64,000 nt of DNA from Brockia lithotrophica (GTDB lineage: Bacteria > Bacillota > Bacilli > Thermicanales > DSM-22653), in contig NZ_RBIJ01000001.1 of NCBI RefSeq assembly GCF_003633725.1, forward strand, positions 689,302 to 753,301, given 5' to 3'. Under the pieces are notes generated by a model. That model had not been told where the DNA came from and ran no database searches. It worked only from the letters and a program-made list of their open reading frames with translations. How positions within the stretch are numbered: position 1 is the stretch's first letter; every line of letters begins with the position of its first letter. Shown here piece after piece: positions 44,842-54,066 of the stretch. The translations under genes and the position numbers were made by a program.

Positions 44842-45906
44842 GCGGCGGAGGAGCCGCCCGAGGTAGGCGGAAGTCGCCCCGCCTTCCACGAGCTCCCGCG
44901 CCCGGCGTACGCCTTCCGCGAGGCTTGCCACGGTTCCGGCGACGTAGAGGGCCGCACCCGCGTTGGCGTATAGGAGGGCGCGGTCGGCCTCCGTAGGCGT
45001 TGGTACCGCTCGCCGTTCGAAAGCGTGCTGCATCCCAAATCCTTCCCCCTCGGCGCCGAGGAGCGCCCACAGAAACGCGCCGGCCGTTTCCGCCTCCACG
45101 CGCGTAGCTTCCTCGCAGGCAAAGCGCGGAAGCCCGAGGTCCAGAGGGTCGAGGACGTACGTCTCCGTCCGATCCCCGCGAATTTCGGCGACGCGCGTCG
45201 GACCGAAGACGCTCACCTCGTCGAGCGCCCGGCCCTCCTCGCCACCGCACGCGCCGCTCACGACGAGGGCGTGTTCGACGCCGAGGCGGCGCAGGACTTC
45301 GGCGAGAAACTCGAGGCGCTCCGGAGCGCTCACGCCGAGCACCTGACGGCGCACGCCGGCGGGGTTCGTGAGCGGCCCCAGGAAGTTCATCACCGTAGGA
45401 AAGCCGAGCTCGCGCCGGACGTCGCGGAGGCGCGCCATCGCTGGGTGGTAGAGCGGAGCGAAGAGAAAGGCGAAGCCGAGCTCTTCCACGAGCCGCCTCT
45501 GCCCCTCCGCGGAAAGCTGCACGGGGAACCCGAGCCCTTCCAGCGCGTCGGCGCTCCCCGAGCGCCCGGAAGCGGCGCGGTTTCCGTGCTTGATCACGGG
45601 AACCCCCGCCGACGCGGCGACGAGGGCCGCGGCGGTGGAGACGTTGTACGTGACCCCGCCGTCTCCCCCCGTCCCCGCCGTATCCACCGCACCCGGAAAG
45701 GAAGGAAAGGGACGGGCGTACGCCCGAAGGGTCTCCACGAAGCCGAGGACTTCCTCGACATCTTCCCCCTTGACGCGCAAGGCGGTGAGAAGGGCGGCCG
45801 CCTGAACCGGCGTGGCCTCCCCTTCGACGACGGCGGTGAGCGCCGCGCGCGCCTCTTCGCGCGTGAGGGAATTCCGCCGGACGAGACGTTCGAGGTATGC
45901 GCGCAC
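44782..45906 (-). CDS. trpD: Anthranilate phosphoribosyltransferase
   Basis: Transfers phosphoribose from PRPP to anthranilate. The 374 residues show DTAGTGGDGGVTYNVSTAAA (PRPP binding), KHGNRAASGRSGSADALE, FLFAPLYHPAM, TVMNFLGPLTNPA and a GACGGEEGRALDE-like loop. About 35 residues are longer than usual at the C-terminal end. The stop lies in a tandem duplication. It starts 151 bases after trpE. Confidence 0.94.
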   Translation of the reverse strand: MRAYLERLVRRNSLTREEARAALTAVVEGEATPVQAAALLTALRVKGEDVEEVLGFVETLRAYARPFPSFPGAVDTAGTGGDGGVTYNVSTAAALVAASAGVPVIKHGNRAASGRSGSADALEGLGFPVQLSAEGQRRLVEELGFAFLFAPLYHPAMARLRDVRRELGFPTVMNFLGPLTNPAGVRRQVLGVSAPERLEFLAEVLRRLGVEHALVVSGACGGEEGRALDEVSVFGPTRVAEIRGDRTETYVLDPLDLGLPRFACEEATRVEAETAGAFLWALLGAEGEGFGMQHAFERRAVPTPTEADRALLYANAGAALYVAGTVASLAEGVRRARELVEGGATSAYLGRLLRRAAELAQRGGDVPDAAPTAG

Positions 45907-46057
45907 CCGATTTCCCTCCGTTCTCTGCCGCGCTTGCCGGAAGCATCCTCCGGCAGCCGACGCGTTTTCACGCCCAAAGACCGTCGGGCCCTTGCCGAGG
46001 GGCCCGCATACATCCCTGCCCGAAGCCCGCGATCCGAAGCCAAAATTCGCCGAGGCT

Positions 46058-47788
46058 TCAAACCCGCGGCGCCGGACGCCTCATGGCCGAGCGAACGACG
46101 CCCAAGGCGGTGAGGAGCACGCGGCGTTTGTTGCGGATTTCCAGCGCCTCCCGCGCGGGCAAGGAGCCGGCGACGATCCCCGCCCCCGCCTGCGCCTCGA
46201 CGACGTCCCCGCGAAAGACGAGCGTGCGGATGGCGATCGCCGCGTCCGCCTCGCCGTCGAAGCCGACGAACCCCACGGCACCGCCGTAAAAGCCTCGGGG
46301 AGAACCCTCCTCTTCGGCCAGAAGCTCGAGCGCCCGCGCCCGCGGCGCGCCGAGCACGGTGCCCGCCGGAAAGAGGCGGGCAAAGACATCCCACGCGCCC
46401 ACGTCCGGGAGGAGGTGCCCTTCCACCTGCGAGACGAGGTGGATCACGTGCGAGTACGTCTCGAGCACGCCGCCCGCAGCAAGGGCGAGCGACCCCGGCG
46501 CGACGAGCGGAGCGAGGTCGGCAAAGGTGAGGCGGACGAGTTGTTCGTGCTCCTCGCGTTCCTTGGCGTCTGCCAGGAGCTCCTCCCGCATCCGGAGGTC
46601 CTCTTCGGGCGTACGGCCCCGGCGCCGCGTCCCGGCGATCGGACGCACGAGCACCCGCCTGGCCCCTTCCCCGCCGACACCGTCGCGCTCGATGCGAAAG
46701 AGGACTTCCGGCGAAGACCCCACGAGGAGGGCGGCGAAGTCCTCCCCTGACTCGAAGGCGTTCTGGGAAGGGGAGGGGGATTCCCGGCGCGGGAGGTCCC
46801 GCGGAACGGGAAAGAAGTACATGTACGGCGAAGGGTTCACGTGCCGGAGCGCCCGGTAGGCGAGGAAGGCCGCCTCGAACGCACGTTCCCGCGGGCGCCC
46901 CGCTGAAGCGAGGTCCCTTTCATCCCCTGCGGGAAGGACGAGTTCGGAGAGCGGGATTTCCATCCGGTGCGAGAGGACGACCTGCTCGACTTCTCCCTTT
47001 CGAACGGCGGCGAGAACGCCCTCCACGCGCCGGAGGAACGCTTCTTCCTCTTCCCCTACGAGGGCGTCTGGAACCGCATCTGCCTCATCCCCTGCCTCTT
47101 CGAGGAGCGCCAGGGGCAGCCGGGCATCCGCAGAGGCTTCCCACAGGCGCTCCAGCCGCTTCCGCGCCTCCGCCTCCTTCGCCCTTCTTTCCTCCGCATC
47201 CGCGCCTTCGCGAAAGAGGACGAACGACGTCCACTCGAGCGTTCCGCGGCGGTGGTCGAAGGTGAGGAGGACTTCCGGCAAGACGAGGTAGAGAAGAGGT
47301 GCGGAAGCATCCGCAGGGGCACGACGTGCGGGCGGGAGGACGCCCCCCTCCCTCCCCAGAACGTGCGCGAGCTCAAAACTCGCGGCAAAGAGAAAGCCGC
47401 CGCGAAAGCGCCCCGAGGGGAGTTCCGCCTCATCCGTAAGGCGGAAGAGGCGGGAAAAGGCAGATAGCCCCTCCGCTAAAGGCCTCCCCCGGAAAGGCGC
47501 GCCCTCCCGACCCTCGGGATCCCGAGAAGGAGAAAAGGCCGTCCCCGCCTCTTCGGGAAGGACCCGAAAGCTTCCGTCCGGAAAGAAAAGGACCTCCGCG
47601 AGGCGACCCAAAGCGACGTAGGAGTGGCGCCCTACGGCGCTCTCTCCTTCGGCGCTCTCGAGAAGCACGGGCCGGTAAGCGCGAAGCGCGTGGGCGAGGG
47701 TTACGGGGGTCCAAGTGTCCGATGGGGTACGCCGCGTGAGTGCGTGTACGACAAACAAAAAGCTCCCCTCCCGTCCGGAGGAGAGCAT
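46058..47788 (-). CDS. trpE: Anthranilate synthase component I
   Basis: Makes anthranilate from chorismate; first committed step. The 576 residues include the feedback-site LLES (in PVLLESAEG), a central variable stretch and the conserved C-terminal core with LVGSSPEVLFRI, PIAGTRRRGRT, ETYSHVIHLVSQVEG and the GAPRARALELLAE loop. I start at ATG 47788; no strong ribosome binding site is visible there, which may matter for leader control. No trpG follows, as in Bacillus, where the glutaminase subunit is shared with folate synthesis. Confidence 0.93.
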   Translation of the reverse strand: MLSSGREGSFLFVVHALTRRTPSDTWTPVTLAHALRAYRPVLLESAEGESAVGRHSYVALGRLAEVLFFPDGSFRVLPEEAGTAFSPSRDPEGREGAPFRGRPLAEGLSAFSRLFRLTDEAELPSGRFRGGFLFAASFELAHVLGREGGVLPPARRAPADASAPLLYLVLPEVLLTFDHRRGTLEWTSFVLFREGADAEERRAKEAEARKRLERLWEASADARLPLALLEEAGDEADAVPDALVGEEEEAFLRRVEGVLAAVRKGEVEQVVLSHRMEIPLSELVLPAGDERDLASAGRPRERAFEAAFLAYRALRHVNPSPYMYFFPVPRDLPRRESPSPSQNAFESGEDFAALLVGSSPEVLFRIERDGVGGEGARRVLVRPIAGTRRRGRTPEEDLRMREELLADAKEREEHEQLVRLTFADLAPLVAPGSLALAAGGVLETYSHVIHLVSQVEGHLLPDVGAWDVFARLFPAGTVLGAPRARALELLAEEEGSPRGFYGGAVGFVGFDGEADAAIAIRTLVFRGDVVEAQAGAGIVAGSLPAREALEIRNKRRVLLTALGVVRSAMRRPAPRV

Positions 47789-48050
47789 CGCGTTCTTGCC
47801 GATTTCGGCGCGTAAGGCACGGGGATTCCCTGCCTCGGGCGGAAAATCCTTTCCGCACCTAGAGGCCCTTGCCGACGAAACGGCCTTCCCTTTCGGCAAG
47901 GGGGCGAAGCGCACGGGCAACGCCCGCGCCCGCAACCTCCCGCACCTACGTCCGCGCCCGCCTGCGCGACGCCTCGGCTCAAACTCGCGATGCTCTCCAC
48001 ACTCGTCTCAACTCGGCTCTCCTCACCGCGTCGCGCTCCCGGCGGCGGTG
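47789..48050 (-). promoter_or_regulatory. trp leader with probable TRAP-binding site and alternative hairpins
   Basis: Read on the minus strand the leader carries GAG triplets at 48024-48022, 48019-48017, 48014-48012, 48009-48007, 48004-48002, about 47997-47995, 47986-47984, 47980-47978 and 47975-47973. The first five have exact 2-base spacers, as in binding sites for TRAP, the trp RNA-binding attenuation protein (11 GAG/UAG repeats in Bacillus). Downstream, CTTGCCGA (47893-47900) can pair either with TCGGCAAG at 47868-47875 or with an identical copy at 47795-47802, six bases before the trpE ATG. The second pairing would hide the ribosome binding site. Confidence 0.7.
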
Positions 48051-48058
48051 ATGGCGTT

Positions 48059-48088
48059 ATTCTACACCACGAGGCGAGGAAAAGTAAA
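48059..48088 (-). promoter_or_regulatory. Probable trp operon promoter
   Basis: On the minus strand TTTACT (48088-48083) and TAGAAT (48064-48059) are 18 bases apart, just upstream of the GAG-repeat leader and after the end of the EamA gene. A start near 48052 would give a leader of about 265 nt. Confidence 0.5.
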
Positions 48089-48103
48089 GAGACGAGAGAA
48101 GCT

Positions 48104-48955
48104 CTACGACTTCCGCCCGACGAGGACGGCGCCGACCACCACGAGGGCGCTCCCGACGAGCTGAAGCGGCCGAACCGCATCCCCCAAGACGAAAATCCCG
48201 AGAAGCGTCGCCACGACGGGCTCCACAGTGACGAGGATCGCCGCGCGGCCAGCGTCGAGCCCTTCGAGCGATTTCGTGTAGAGCGTGTAGGCGAGGGCGG
48301 TGGGAAAGAGGGCAAACGCCAGACCTACGGCGAGGACGGATCCGCGGAACCAAGCCGCCTCTTCCGCGAGCGGGGAGGCAAACGGCGCAAGGGCGAGCCC
48401 CGCAAAGAGAAAGGTGTATGCGGCGACGACTTCCGGCGGCACCTTCCCCGCGAGCGGCTTGGCGAAGATCGTGTACAGACCGTAGGCGAAGCCGGCGAGA
48501 AGCCCGTAGCCCGTACCCGCAAAACCCGAAAACGCCCCAAACCCTGCACCCGAGACGAACAGCACGCCGAGGACGGAGGCGACGAGGGCGAGCGCCTTCG
48601 CACGCGCGATCTTCTCGCCCAAGACGACGCGGGCGAGGAGGACGACAAAGGCCGGCGCCGTGTAGAGGAGAGCCACGGCCACGGGCAGGGGCGTGAGGCG
48701 AATCGCCTGAAAGTACGCCCAGTTGAAGAGAGCCATACTCGCCACGCCCGTCCCCAAAAGGTAGGGCAGCGCCCAACCCCCGGGAAAGAGGGGCATACGC
48801 CGAACGGCGAGATAGGCGAAAAGGAGGAGCGAAGTCAAGACGGCGCGGAGGACGACGATGTCCACCGAGGACAGGCCCTGCGCGCCCAAGGCGCGGACGA
48901 AGAGCCCGATCGTACCCCACAACACGCCGGCAAAAAGGGCGTAGACGACGGACAC
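48104..48955 (-). CDS. EamA/DMT-family transporter
   Basis: A 283-residue membrane protein with about ten helices in two EamA repeats (first about residues 5-135, second about 145-280), typical of drug/metabolite exporters. The repeat ends VVVLARVVLGEKI-like and LLGIFVLGDAV are recognisable. GTG 48955 follows GGGGGA; ATG 49000 is in frame but without a signal. It lies upstream of the trp promoter and could read into the leader. Substrate unknown. Confidence 0.82.
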   Translation of the reverse strand: MSVVYALFAGVLWGTIGLFVRALGAQGLSSVDIVVLRAVLTSLLLFAYLAVRRMPLFPGGWALPYLLGTGVASMALFNWAYFQAIRLTPLPVAVALLYTAPAFVVLLARVVLGEKIARAKALALVASVLGVLFVSGAGFGAFSGFAGTGYGLLAGFAYGLYTIFAKPLAGKVPPEVVAAYTFLFAGLALAPFASPLAEEAAWFRGSVLAVGLAFALFPTALAYTLYTKSLEGLDAGRAAILVTVEPVVATLLGIFVLGDAVRPLQLVGSALVVVGAVLVGRKS

Positions 48956-49125
48956 GGCGGTTCCCCCAAAGGCACTCCCAGGGCGGTCGTTTCTTCCCAT
49001 ACTACCACGGTAGCTCGCGCGAAGCCGATAGGTTCTGCACTCGCCCACAAAGCTGCCCATAAAAAAAGGATTGGCAGAGACGTTTCTGATATCCTCGAGT
49101 CGAGAGAAGCCGAGAGGTGATCCCG

Positions 49126-50142
49126 ATGTCGCTTCGAGTGCTTTCCGAAGAGCCCCCCGGTTCTGTCGGTTCCACCCTCCTCGAGATCGAGCGCGTTACG
49201 AAGCGCTACGGCGCGCGGATCGCCGTGGACGACGTGAGCCTGAACGTATCCGCAGGCGAGTGCTTAGGTCTCCTCGGACCCAACGGCGCGGGCAAGTCCA
49301 CCTTGCTCGCCGCCGCCTCGGGGATCGTCCGCCCGGACGCAGGCAGCATCCGCATCGGAACCTGGGACATCTGGAAAAGGCCGCGGGAAGCAAAGCGCCT
49401 CATCGGGTTTGTCCCCCAAGACGTCGCCCTCTACCCCACCCTCACCGCCAGAGAAAACCTCGCCTTTTGGGGGGCGTTGGCGGGGATCGGCGATGCGCGC
49501 GCCCTGTGCAAGCGCATGGATGAAGTCCTCGAACTCGTGGGCCTCGAAGAACGCGACCGAGACCGCGTGCGCAACTTCTCGGGAGGGATGAAGCGGCGCC
49601 TGAACATCGCGGCGTCCCTCCTCCACGAGCCGTCCCTCCTCTTTTTGGACGAGCCTACGGTGGGCATCGATCCACAGAGCCGGAGGCACATCCTGGACAC
49701 CGTCCGCAACCTCGTCCGGGACAAAGGACTCACCGTGGTGTATACGAGCCACTACATGGAAGAAGTCGAAGACCTCTGCACACGCGTTGCGATCATCGAT
49801 CAGGGGAAAGTTCTCGTCGTAGGGACCTTGGACGAAGTAAAGAACATCGCGGGAGAACACGAGACCGTAGAACTCGAGGTCCAAGGGGATGCCGAAGCTG
49901 CCCGCACCCTTCTCGCAACCCATCCCGCCGTCCTCGCCGTCGCCGAAAGTGGGGGAAAAGCCGATGCCGCCGAAACGCTCCTCGTGCTCCGCGTCGAACG
50001 CGCCGACCACGCCATTCCGCAGATCCTGGCCGCGCTCATTTCCCAGCTCGGCGGACGCGTAACCCTCCGCACCCTCCGCGTGCGCCGCCCCGACCTGGAA
50101 ACCGCCTTCCTCGCCCTTACCGGACGAACGCTCCGGGTGTAG
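49126..50142 (+). CDS. ABC-2 type exporter, ATP-binding protein
   Basis: A 338-residue ATPase: Walker A LGPNGAGKST, Q-loop FVPQD, signature NFSGGMKRRLNIA, Walker B LLFLDEPTVGIDP and H-loop TSHY. The C-terminal ~100 residues form a DrrA-like extension. ATG 49126 follows GAGAGGTGA. It probably drives export of a drug or lipid through the two membrane subunits downstream (22 and 0 bp spacing). Confidence 0.9.
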   Translation: MSLRVLSEEPPGSVGSTLLEIERVTKRYGARIAVDDVSLNVSAGECLGLLGPNGAGKSTLLAAASGIVRPDAGSIRIGTWDIWKRPREAKRLIGFVPQDVALYPTLTARENLAFWGALAGIGDARALCKRMDEVLELVGLEERDRDRVRNFSGGMKRRLNIAASLLHEPSLLFLDEPTVGIDPQSRRHILDTVRNLVRDKGLTVVYTSHYMEEVEDLCTRVAIIDQGKVLVVGTLDEVKNIAGEHETVELEVQGDAEAARTLLATHPAVLAVAESGGKADAAETLLVLRVERADHAIPQILAALISQLGGRVTLRTLRVRRPDLETAFLALTGRTLRV

Positions 50143-50209
50143 GAGACCTATCTGCCCGTGGGAATTGGGGTTTCTCCAAAACTCCGGCGACGCCGAAGGG
50201 GGAATTCCC

Positions 50210-51325
50210 GTGCGCGCGCTCTTCGCCCTCACCGGATCGCGGATCCTCCTCGCCCTCCGCGATCCCCTGGCCTTTCTTCTCTACCTCCTCTTTCCCTCCC
50301 TCCTCGTCGGGATCCTCGGCCTCGCCTTCCAGGGTACGTGGGAAGCGCCCACGCTCACCTCGTTTCCTATCTCCGTGCTGGACGAAACCACCGCCCCAAA
50401 AGCCGAGGCACTCGCCCGCGCGCTGCAAGAAGCCCTTCGCGCCGCCGAACCTTCCGCTCCTTGGAGCCTAGCAGAGGGAAAAGGAAAGGACCTCTCGACT
50501 GCTCTGACATTGCTCCGAAAGGAGGAGCTCGGGGCCGTCCTCGTCCTCCGCGACGGCGGGAATTCCCTCGTCGTAGACGCTTACCTCGACGAGCGGCAGC
50601 CGACGCAGGCGGCGGTGGTGCTTTCCTTTTTGGACGCCTTTCAAACCCTCTCCTCCTCTTCCGCCGCACCTCAGTCCGCAGGAGCTCTCCCTATCCCCCT
50701 CGAGGTGAAGGAAACTTCCCTCATCCCCGTAGGTCCCTTCGCATACTACACCCTGGCCATGGGAGTCATGTTTTCCGTATTCGTCGCCTTTGGTGGTGCG
50801 GGGCGGATCGTCGAAGACCGCAACACTTCTATCTTCGCCCGCATATCCACGTATCCCGTGAGCAAGTCGTCGATCCTCGCGGGGTATCTCCTGGGGAACG
50901 CTTTCGTCATCTGGCTCTCCCTGCTCCTCCTCCTCGTCGTAGCCGAACTCGCCTTCGGCGTGCGCTGGCACGGTCTAGGGCTCCTCCTCGTCCTCGCGGG
51001 AATGTACGCACTCGCCTGGTCGGGAATTTCCCTCCTCCTCGCCACCATCGCCAATGATGCGGCTGTCCTCCGGATGCTTGGGGGATTCGTCGGGATGGCC
51101 GTAGGAAGCATCTCTGGGAGCATGTACCCCCTTTACCTCTTTCCCCCGAGCATTGCGGCTGCCGCCCACCTCCTCCCCAATACGTGGGCGCTTGAAGCGA
51201 TGCTCAATGTCGCCGCGGGATTACCCGTTGCGTCCACCTGGCCGGCGTGGATCGCACTCACCGCCTACACCGTCGGAAGCCTCGCCCTTGCCACCCAACG
51301 CCTCACACGCCAAGGGGGTGCGTGA
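50210..51325 (+). CDS. ABC-2 type exporter permease 1
   Basis: A 371-residue ABC-2 permease. It has an N-terminal helix (about 20-42), a large external domain (about 45-185) and then five to six helices with the family's ARISTYPVSKSSILAGY and a short PLYLFPPS loop. GTG 50210 is preceded by GAAGGGGG. It ends at the GTGA junction with permease 2, so the two are probably translated together and form a heterodimer. Confidence 0.85.
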   Translation: MRALFALTGSRILLALRDPLAFLLYLLFPSLLVGILGLAFQGTWEAPTLTSFPISVLDETTAPKAEALARALQEALRAAEPSAPWSLAEGKGKDLSTALTLLRKEELGAVLVLRDGGNSLVVDAYLDERQPTQAAVVLSFLDAFQTLSSSSAAPQSAGALPIPLEVKETSLIPVGPFAYYTLAMGVMFSVFVAFGGAGRIVEDRNTSIFARISTYPVSKSSILAGYLLGNAFVIWLSLLLLLVVAELAFGVRWHGLGLLLVLAGMYALAWSGISLLLATIANDAAVLRMLGGFVGMAVGSISGSMYPLYLFPPSIAAAAHLLPNTWALEAMLNVAAGLPVASTWPAWIALTAYTVGSLALATQRLTRQGGA

Positions 51326-52638
51326 ACGTGCAAGGAAACCCAGGCTTTTTTTCTTCTGTGCTCGCCGTCCTGCGCCTGCGCTTTGCCTCTGCATGGGCCA
51401 ATCCCCGTGCGCTTCTCCTCTCCCTCGCACTCCCCCTCGGGTTTGCGGCAATCCTCGGGCTCTTCATCTCAAGCGAGACAAGCGGCGGGAAAGACGAAAA
51501 AAACAAAACCTTTTCCATACGCCCCTTTGTTACCCTCGGCGTGGCGCTTGAGGAGGGTGGCACCGTACCCGACCGCGTCCTCGACGCTCTCCGCGCAGTG
51601 CGCGGCATCGCCATCGTCCCTATAGAGGAACCCCTTGCAAAAAGGAGCGAACGTGTCGAGGAGCTCCTCGCCCGCCGCACCGTGGACGCCGTCCTTTTCC
51701 TCCCCCAATCGGCCTTATCCGGCGTATCCGGAAAAGAAGTCTTTACCCAAGCCACCCTCTCCCAGGGAGGGAATCCGTCGGAAAACCTCGCCCCAGAAGA
51801 GGCACAGGAGAATAGGTCGGAGGCGCTTCTTCTCGTAGGCCCTTATGCAGAAAACCTGCGCGAGTACCTCACCCTCACCGTACACCTCGCCTTCCTCCGC
51901 CTCGCAAACGCCGGGGAAAAGAGTACGGCGGAAGAGCGACACGACGAAATTGTCGTCCACGAGATCAACGTCCGAGCAATACCAGATGCACCACCGGGCG
52001 CCGCCGGGAACACCAGCACGGATTCGGCCGGATCTTTGAGCCGCGCGTCCTTCCCCCGCACGGTACTGGCCTTGGCCCTCTTTTTTTCCCTTTACCAAAC
52101 GCTTGGAGACGGAGCCTTCCTCGCCGAAGAACGGGCGCTCGGTACGTGGATGCGCTTCCGCACCCTTCCAGCTTCGGAAAGCGGGTGGGCGCTCGGCCAT
52201 CTCGGAGGAATTTGGCTCGGCCGTACCGTAGAACTCCTCCTCGTCCTCGCGTTGGCCTCGGTGTTCTTTTCCCTCCCCATCGCCAATCCTTCGATCGTCG
52301 CCACCGCGGGAGCCCTCTTCGTCCTCATCGCCGCCGGAGCGGGCGTCTTTATGGGATCCTTCTTTCCCAATGTAGCGGCGTACCGCGCCTTTGCCATCCT
52401 CCTCGCCGTCGTCTCGGCCATGCTCTCAGGGACGTTTTGGCCTCCGGACGTCGTAAGTCCGACGATGCAGACACTCGCTGCGTGGATTCCTCAGAGCTGG
52501 GCGGTCGATGCCCTCCTCGTAGGTACTTCTGGGGGAAGCTGGGGAGATGCCGCATCCGTCCTATCCCTGCTTACGGGAGTCGCGGTGGGAAGTCTCCTCT
52601 TGGGAACTTGGAGTCTCCACAGAGCTCTGCGTCTGTGA
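51322..52638 (+). CDS. ABC-2 type exporter permease 2
   Basis: A 438-residue ABC-2 permease of the same architecture as its neighbour: one N-terminal helix, a large external domain, then a C-terminal helix bundle (RALGTWMRFRTLPASESGWALGHL before it and SGTFWPPDVVSP inside). Its GTG 51322 overlaps the permease 1 stop by four bases. Substrate unknown; no regulator gene is adjacent. Confidence 0.85.
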   Translation: MNVQGNPGFFSSVLAVLRLRFASAWANPRALLLSLALPLGFAAILGLFISSETSGGKDEKNKTFSIRPFVTLGVALEEGGTVPDRVLDALRAVRGIAIVPIEEPLAKRSERVEELLARRTVDAVLFLPQSALSGVSGKEVFTQATLSQGGNPSENLAPEEAQENRSEALLLVGPYAENLREYLTLTVHLAFLRLANAGEKSTAEERHDEIVVHEINVRAIPDAPPGAAGNTSTDSAGSLSRASFPRTVLALALFFSLYQTLGDGAFLAEERALGTWMRFRTLPASESGWALGHLGGIWLGRTVELLLVLALASVFFSLPIANPSIVATAGALFVLIAAGAGVFMGSFFPNVAAYRAFAILLAVVSAMLSGTFWPPDVVSPTMQTLAAWIPQSWAVDALLVGTSGGSWGDAASVLSLLTGVAVGSLLLGTWSLHRALRL

Positions 52639-52718
52639 TACAATTTTTCCCGCATAATTTACCAAAGCGCAGCCTTTAAAAAACCCTACAACAAAACACA
52701 AATCAGGAGGAAACGAGC

Positions 52719-53165
52719 ATGAAAAAACCGATGCCCGAACAAGAAGAGCGCCAGTGGGCCACGGGCGTACATCTAGCCCATATTGCCGGCTACATCATTT
52801 TTTTCATCCCGTTCTTTGGTCTCGCTGCGACATTTGGGCTATGGTATTGGCGCAAAGAGGACAGCGATTTCTTCAATGACCAAGGTAAAGAAGCTCTAAA
52901 TTTTCAGATTACAATTTCATTGGCTTTATTAGCTATAACCTTCCTTACAGTAATCACAACCGGGATGTGGAGTGTTGGATCTCTTGTTATCCTTGGTGCA
53001 AACGATTATGTATACGGAACCGGTTTGTATCAAATAGCATTGATGTGGAACATTTTGAGGTATCTTGTTAATTTGTTCAACATAGTATTTAGCATCATCG
53101 CTGCAGTACAGGCTAGTAAAGGGATTCGTTATCGGTATCCTATAAATTTGAGATTGGTTAAGTGA
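52719..53165 (+). CDS. DUF4870-type membrane protein
   Basis: A 148-residue protein with about four hydrophobic segments and the family pattern of a charged NDQGKEALNFQ loop after the first helical pair. It is AT-richer than its neighbours, especially in the second half, and so may be acquired. ATG 52719 follows an AGGAGG signal. Function unknown. Confidence 0.75.
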   Translation: MKKPMPEQEERQWATGVHLAHIAGYIIFFIPFFGLAATFGLWYWRKEDSDFFNDQGKEALNFQITISLALLAITFLTVITTGMWSVGSLVILGANDYVYGTGLYQIALMWNILRYLVNLFNIVFSIIAAVQASKGIRYRYPINLRLVK

Positions 53166-53247
53166 ATTTGACAGAGTAACCAAACCAAAAACATACACCC
53201 AACAAAATCGATGCCTATTATGTGCAATTATGTTTATGCAAAAACAT

Positions 53248-53281
53248 AAAAAAGCGTAGCGCGTGAGGCTACACTTTTTTA
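53248..53281. terminator. Bidirectional terminator
   Basis: GTAGC/GCTAC stem with flanking A-run (53248-53253) and T-run (53275-53280). It can end the DUF4870 gene on the plus strand and the BI-1 gene on the minus strand. Confidence 0.8.
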
Positions 53282-53324
53282 TGTAGAAGCAAGAAAAAAA
53301 AATATCTCGTTACATATATCACCC

Positions 53325-53999
53325 TTAGCTCCGCGAATTCCCCGTAAGGATCGCCATGAGACGAAGGATGAAGAGAAAGAGGTTCACCACGTCCAAATAT
53401 ACGTTCAGCACAGCCATAGGTAGGTCGCGTGCAGGTACGCCGTTCTTATACTGAGAGATGTCGTAGAGAATCCATCCGGTGAATATCGCAATCCCGCCGA
53501 TTGTGTACACGTAGTTCATAATCGGTCCCATGGGGAGGAAAAGACCCAAAAGCCCGACGAGAACGAGACCAATTGTACCCACGAAGAGAAATCCGCCGAG
53601 GAAGGAAAAATCGCTTTCCGCCCGCGAGGCGTACCACGAAAGGGCGAGAAAGCTCACCGCCGTGATCCCAGCAGCTGCGGCAACGAGCTGGCCGCCCAAA
53701 ACGGATACGTAGGCGAAAATAGGAAAGGCTAGGGCAAAGCCCGTGACGGCCGTGAAGGCGTAGAGAAACCCGTAACCTACGGCTCCTCCCCTCGCCCGCA
53801 CGATCACAGCGCCGACGATCATCGCCAACTCGACGACGAGCGCAAGGAAAAACAACGGGCTTTCCGCAGGGACAAAAATCAGCCCCAAAACCCCGGCGAG
53901 AGCCGCCACAAGGAGCGACATACCGAGGTGGAAGATGAGTTTGCTGAGCGGCTCAACCCTCTCGGCCTGGGAAAACGACCCTTGTGTGGGAAAGGTCAC
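53325..53999 (-). CDS. BI-1 (Bax inhibitor-1)/YbhL-family membrane protein
   Basis: A 224-residue protein with seven hydrophobic segments and the BI-1 family end signature GWILYDISQYKNG, then NVYLDVVNLFLFILRLM. The Bacillus relative YetJ is a pH-dependent calcium leak channel; the same role is possible here. GTG 53999 follows AAGGAGGG. It has its own promoter. Confidence 0.88.
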   Translation of the reverse strand: MTFPTQGSFSQAERVEPLSKLIFHLGMSLLVAALAGVLGLIFVPAESPLFFLALVVELAMIVGAVIVRARGGAVGYGFLYAFTAVTGFALAFPIFAYVSVLGGQLVAAAAGITAVSFLALSWYASRAESDFSFLGGFLFVGTIGLVLVGLLGLFLPMGPIMNYVYTIGGIAIFTGWILYDISQYKNGVPARDLPMAVLNVYLDVVNLFLFILRLMAILTGNSRS

Positions 54000-54037
54000 G
54001 TATGATCCCTCCTTGGAAGTCCATTACCTACGCTTCG

Positions 54038-54066
54038 AGTATACCTCGTTCCTTAACATTGCACAA
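54038..54066 (-). promoter_or_regulatory. SigA-type promoter of the BI-1 gene
   Basis: On the minus strand TTGTGC (54066-54061) and TATACT (54043-54038) are 17 bases apart, 39 bases upstream of the GTG start. Confidence 0.7.
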
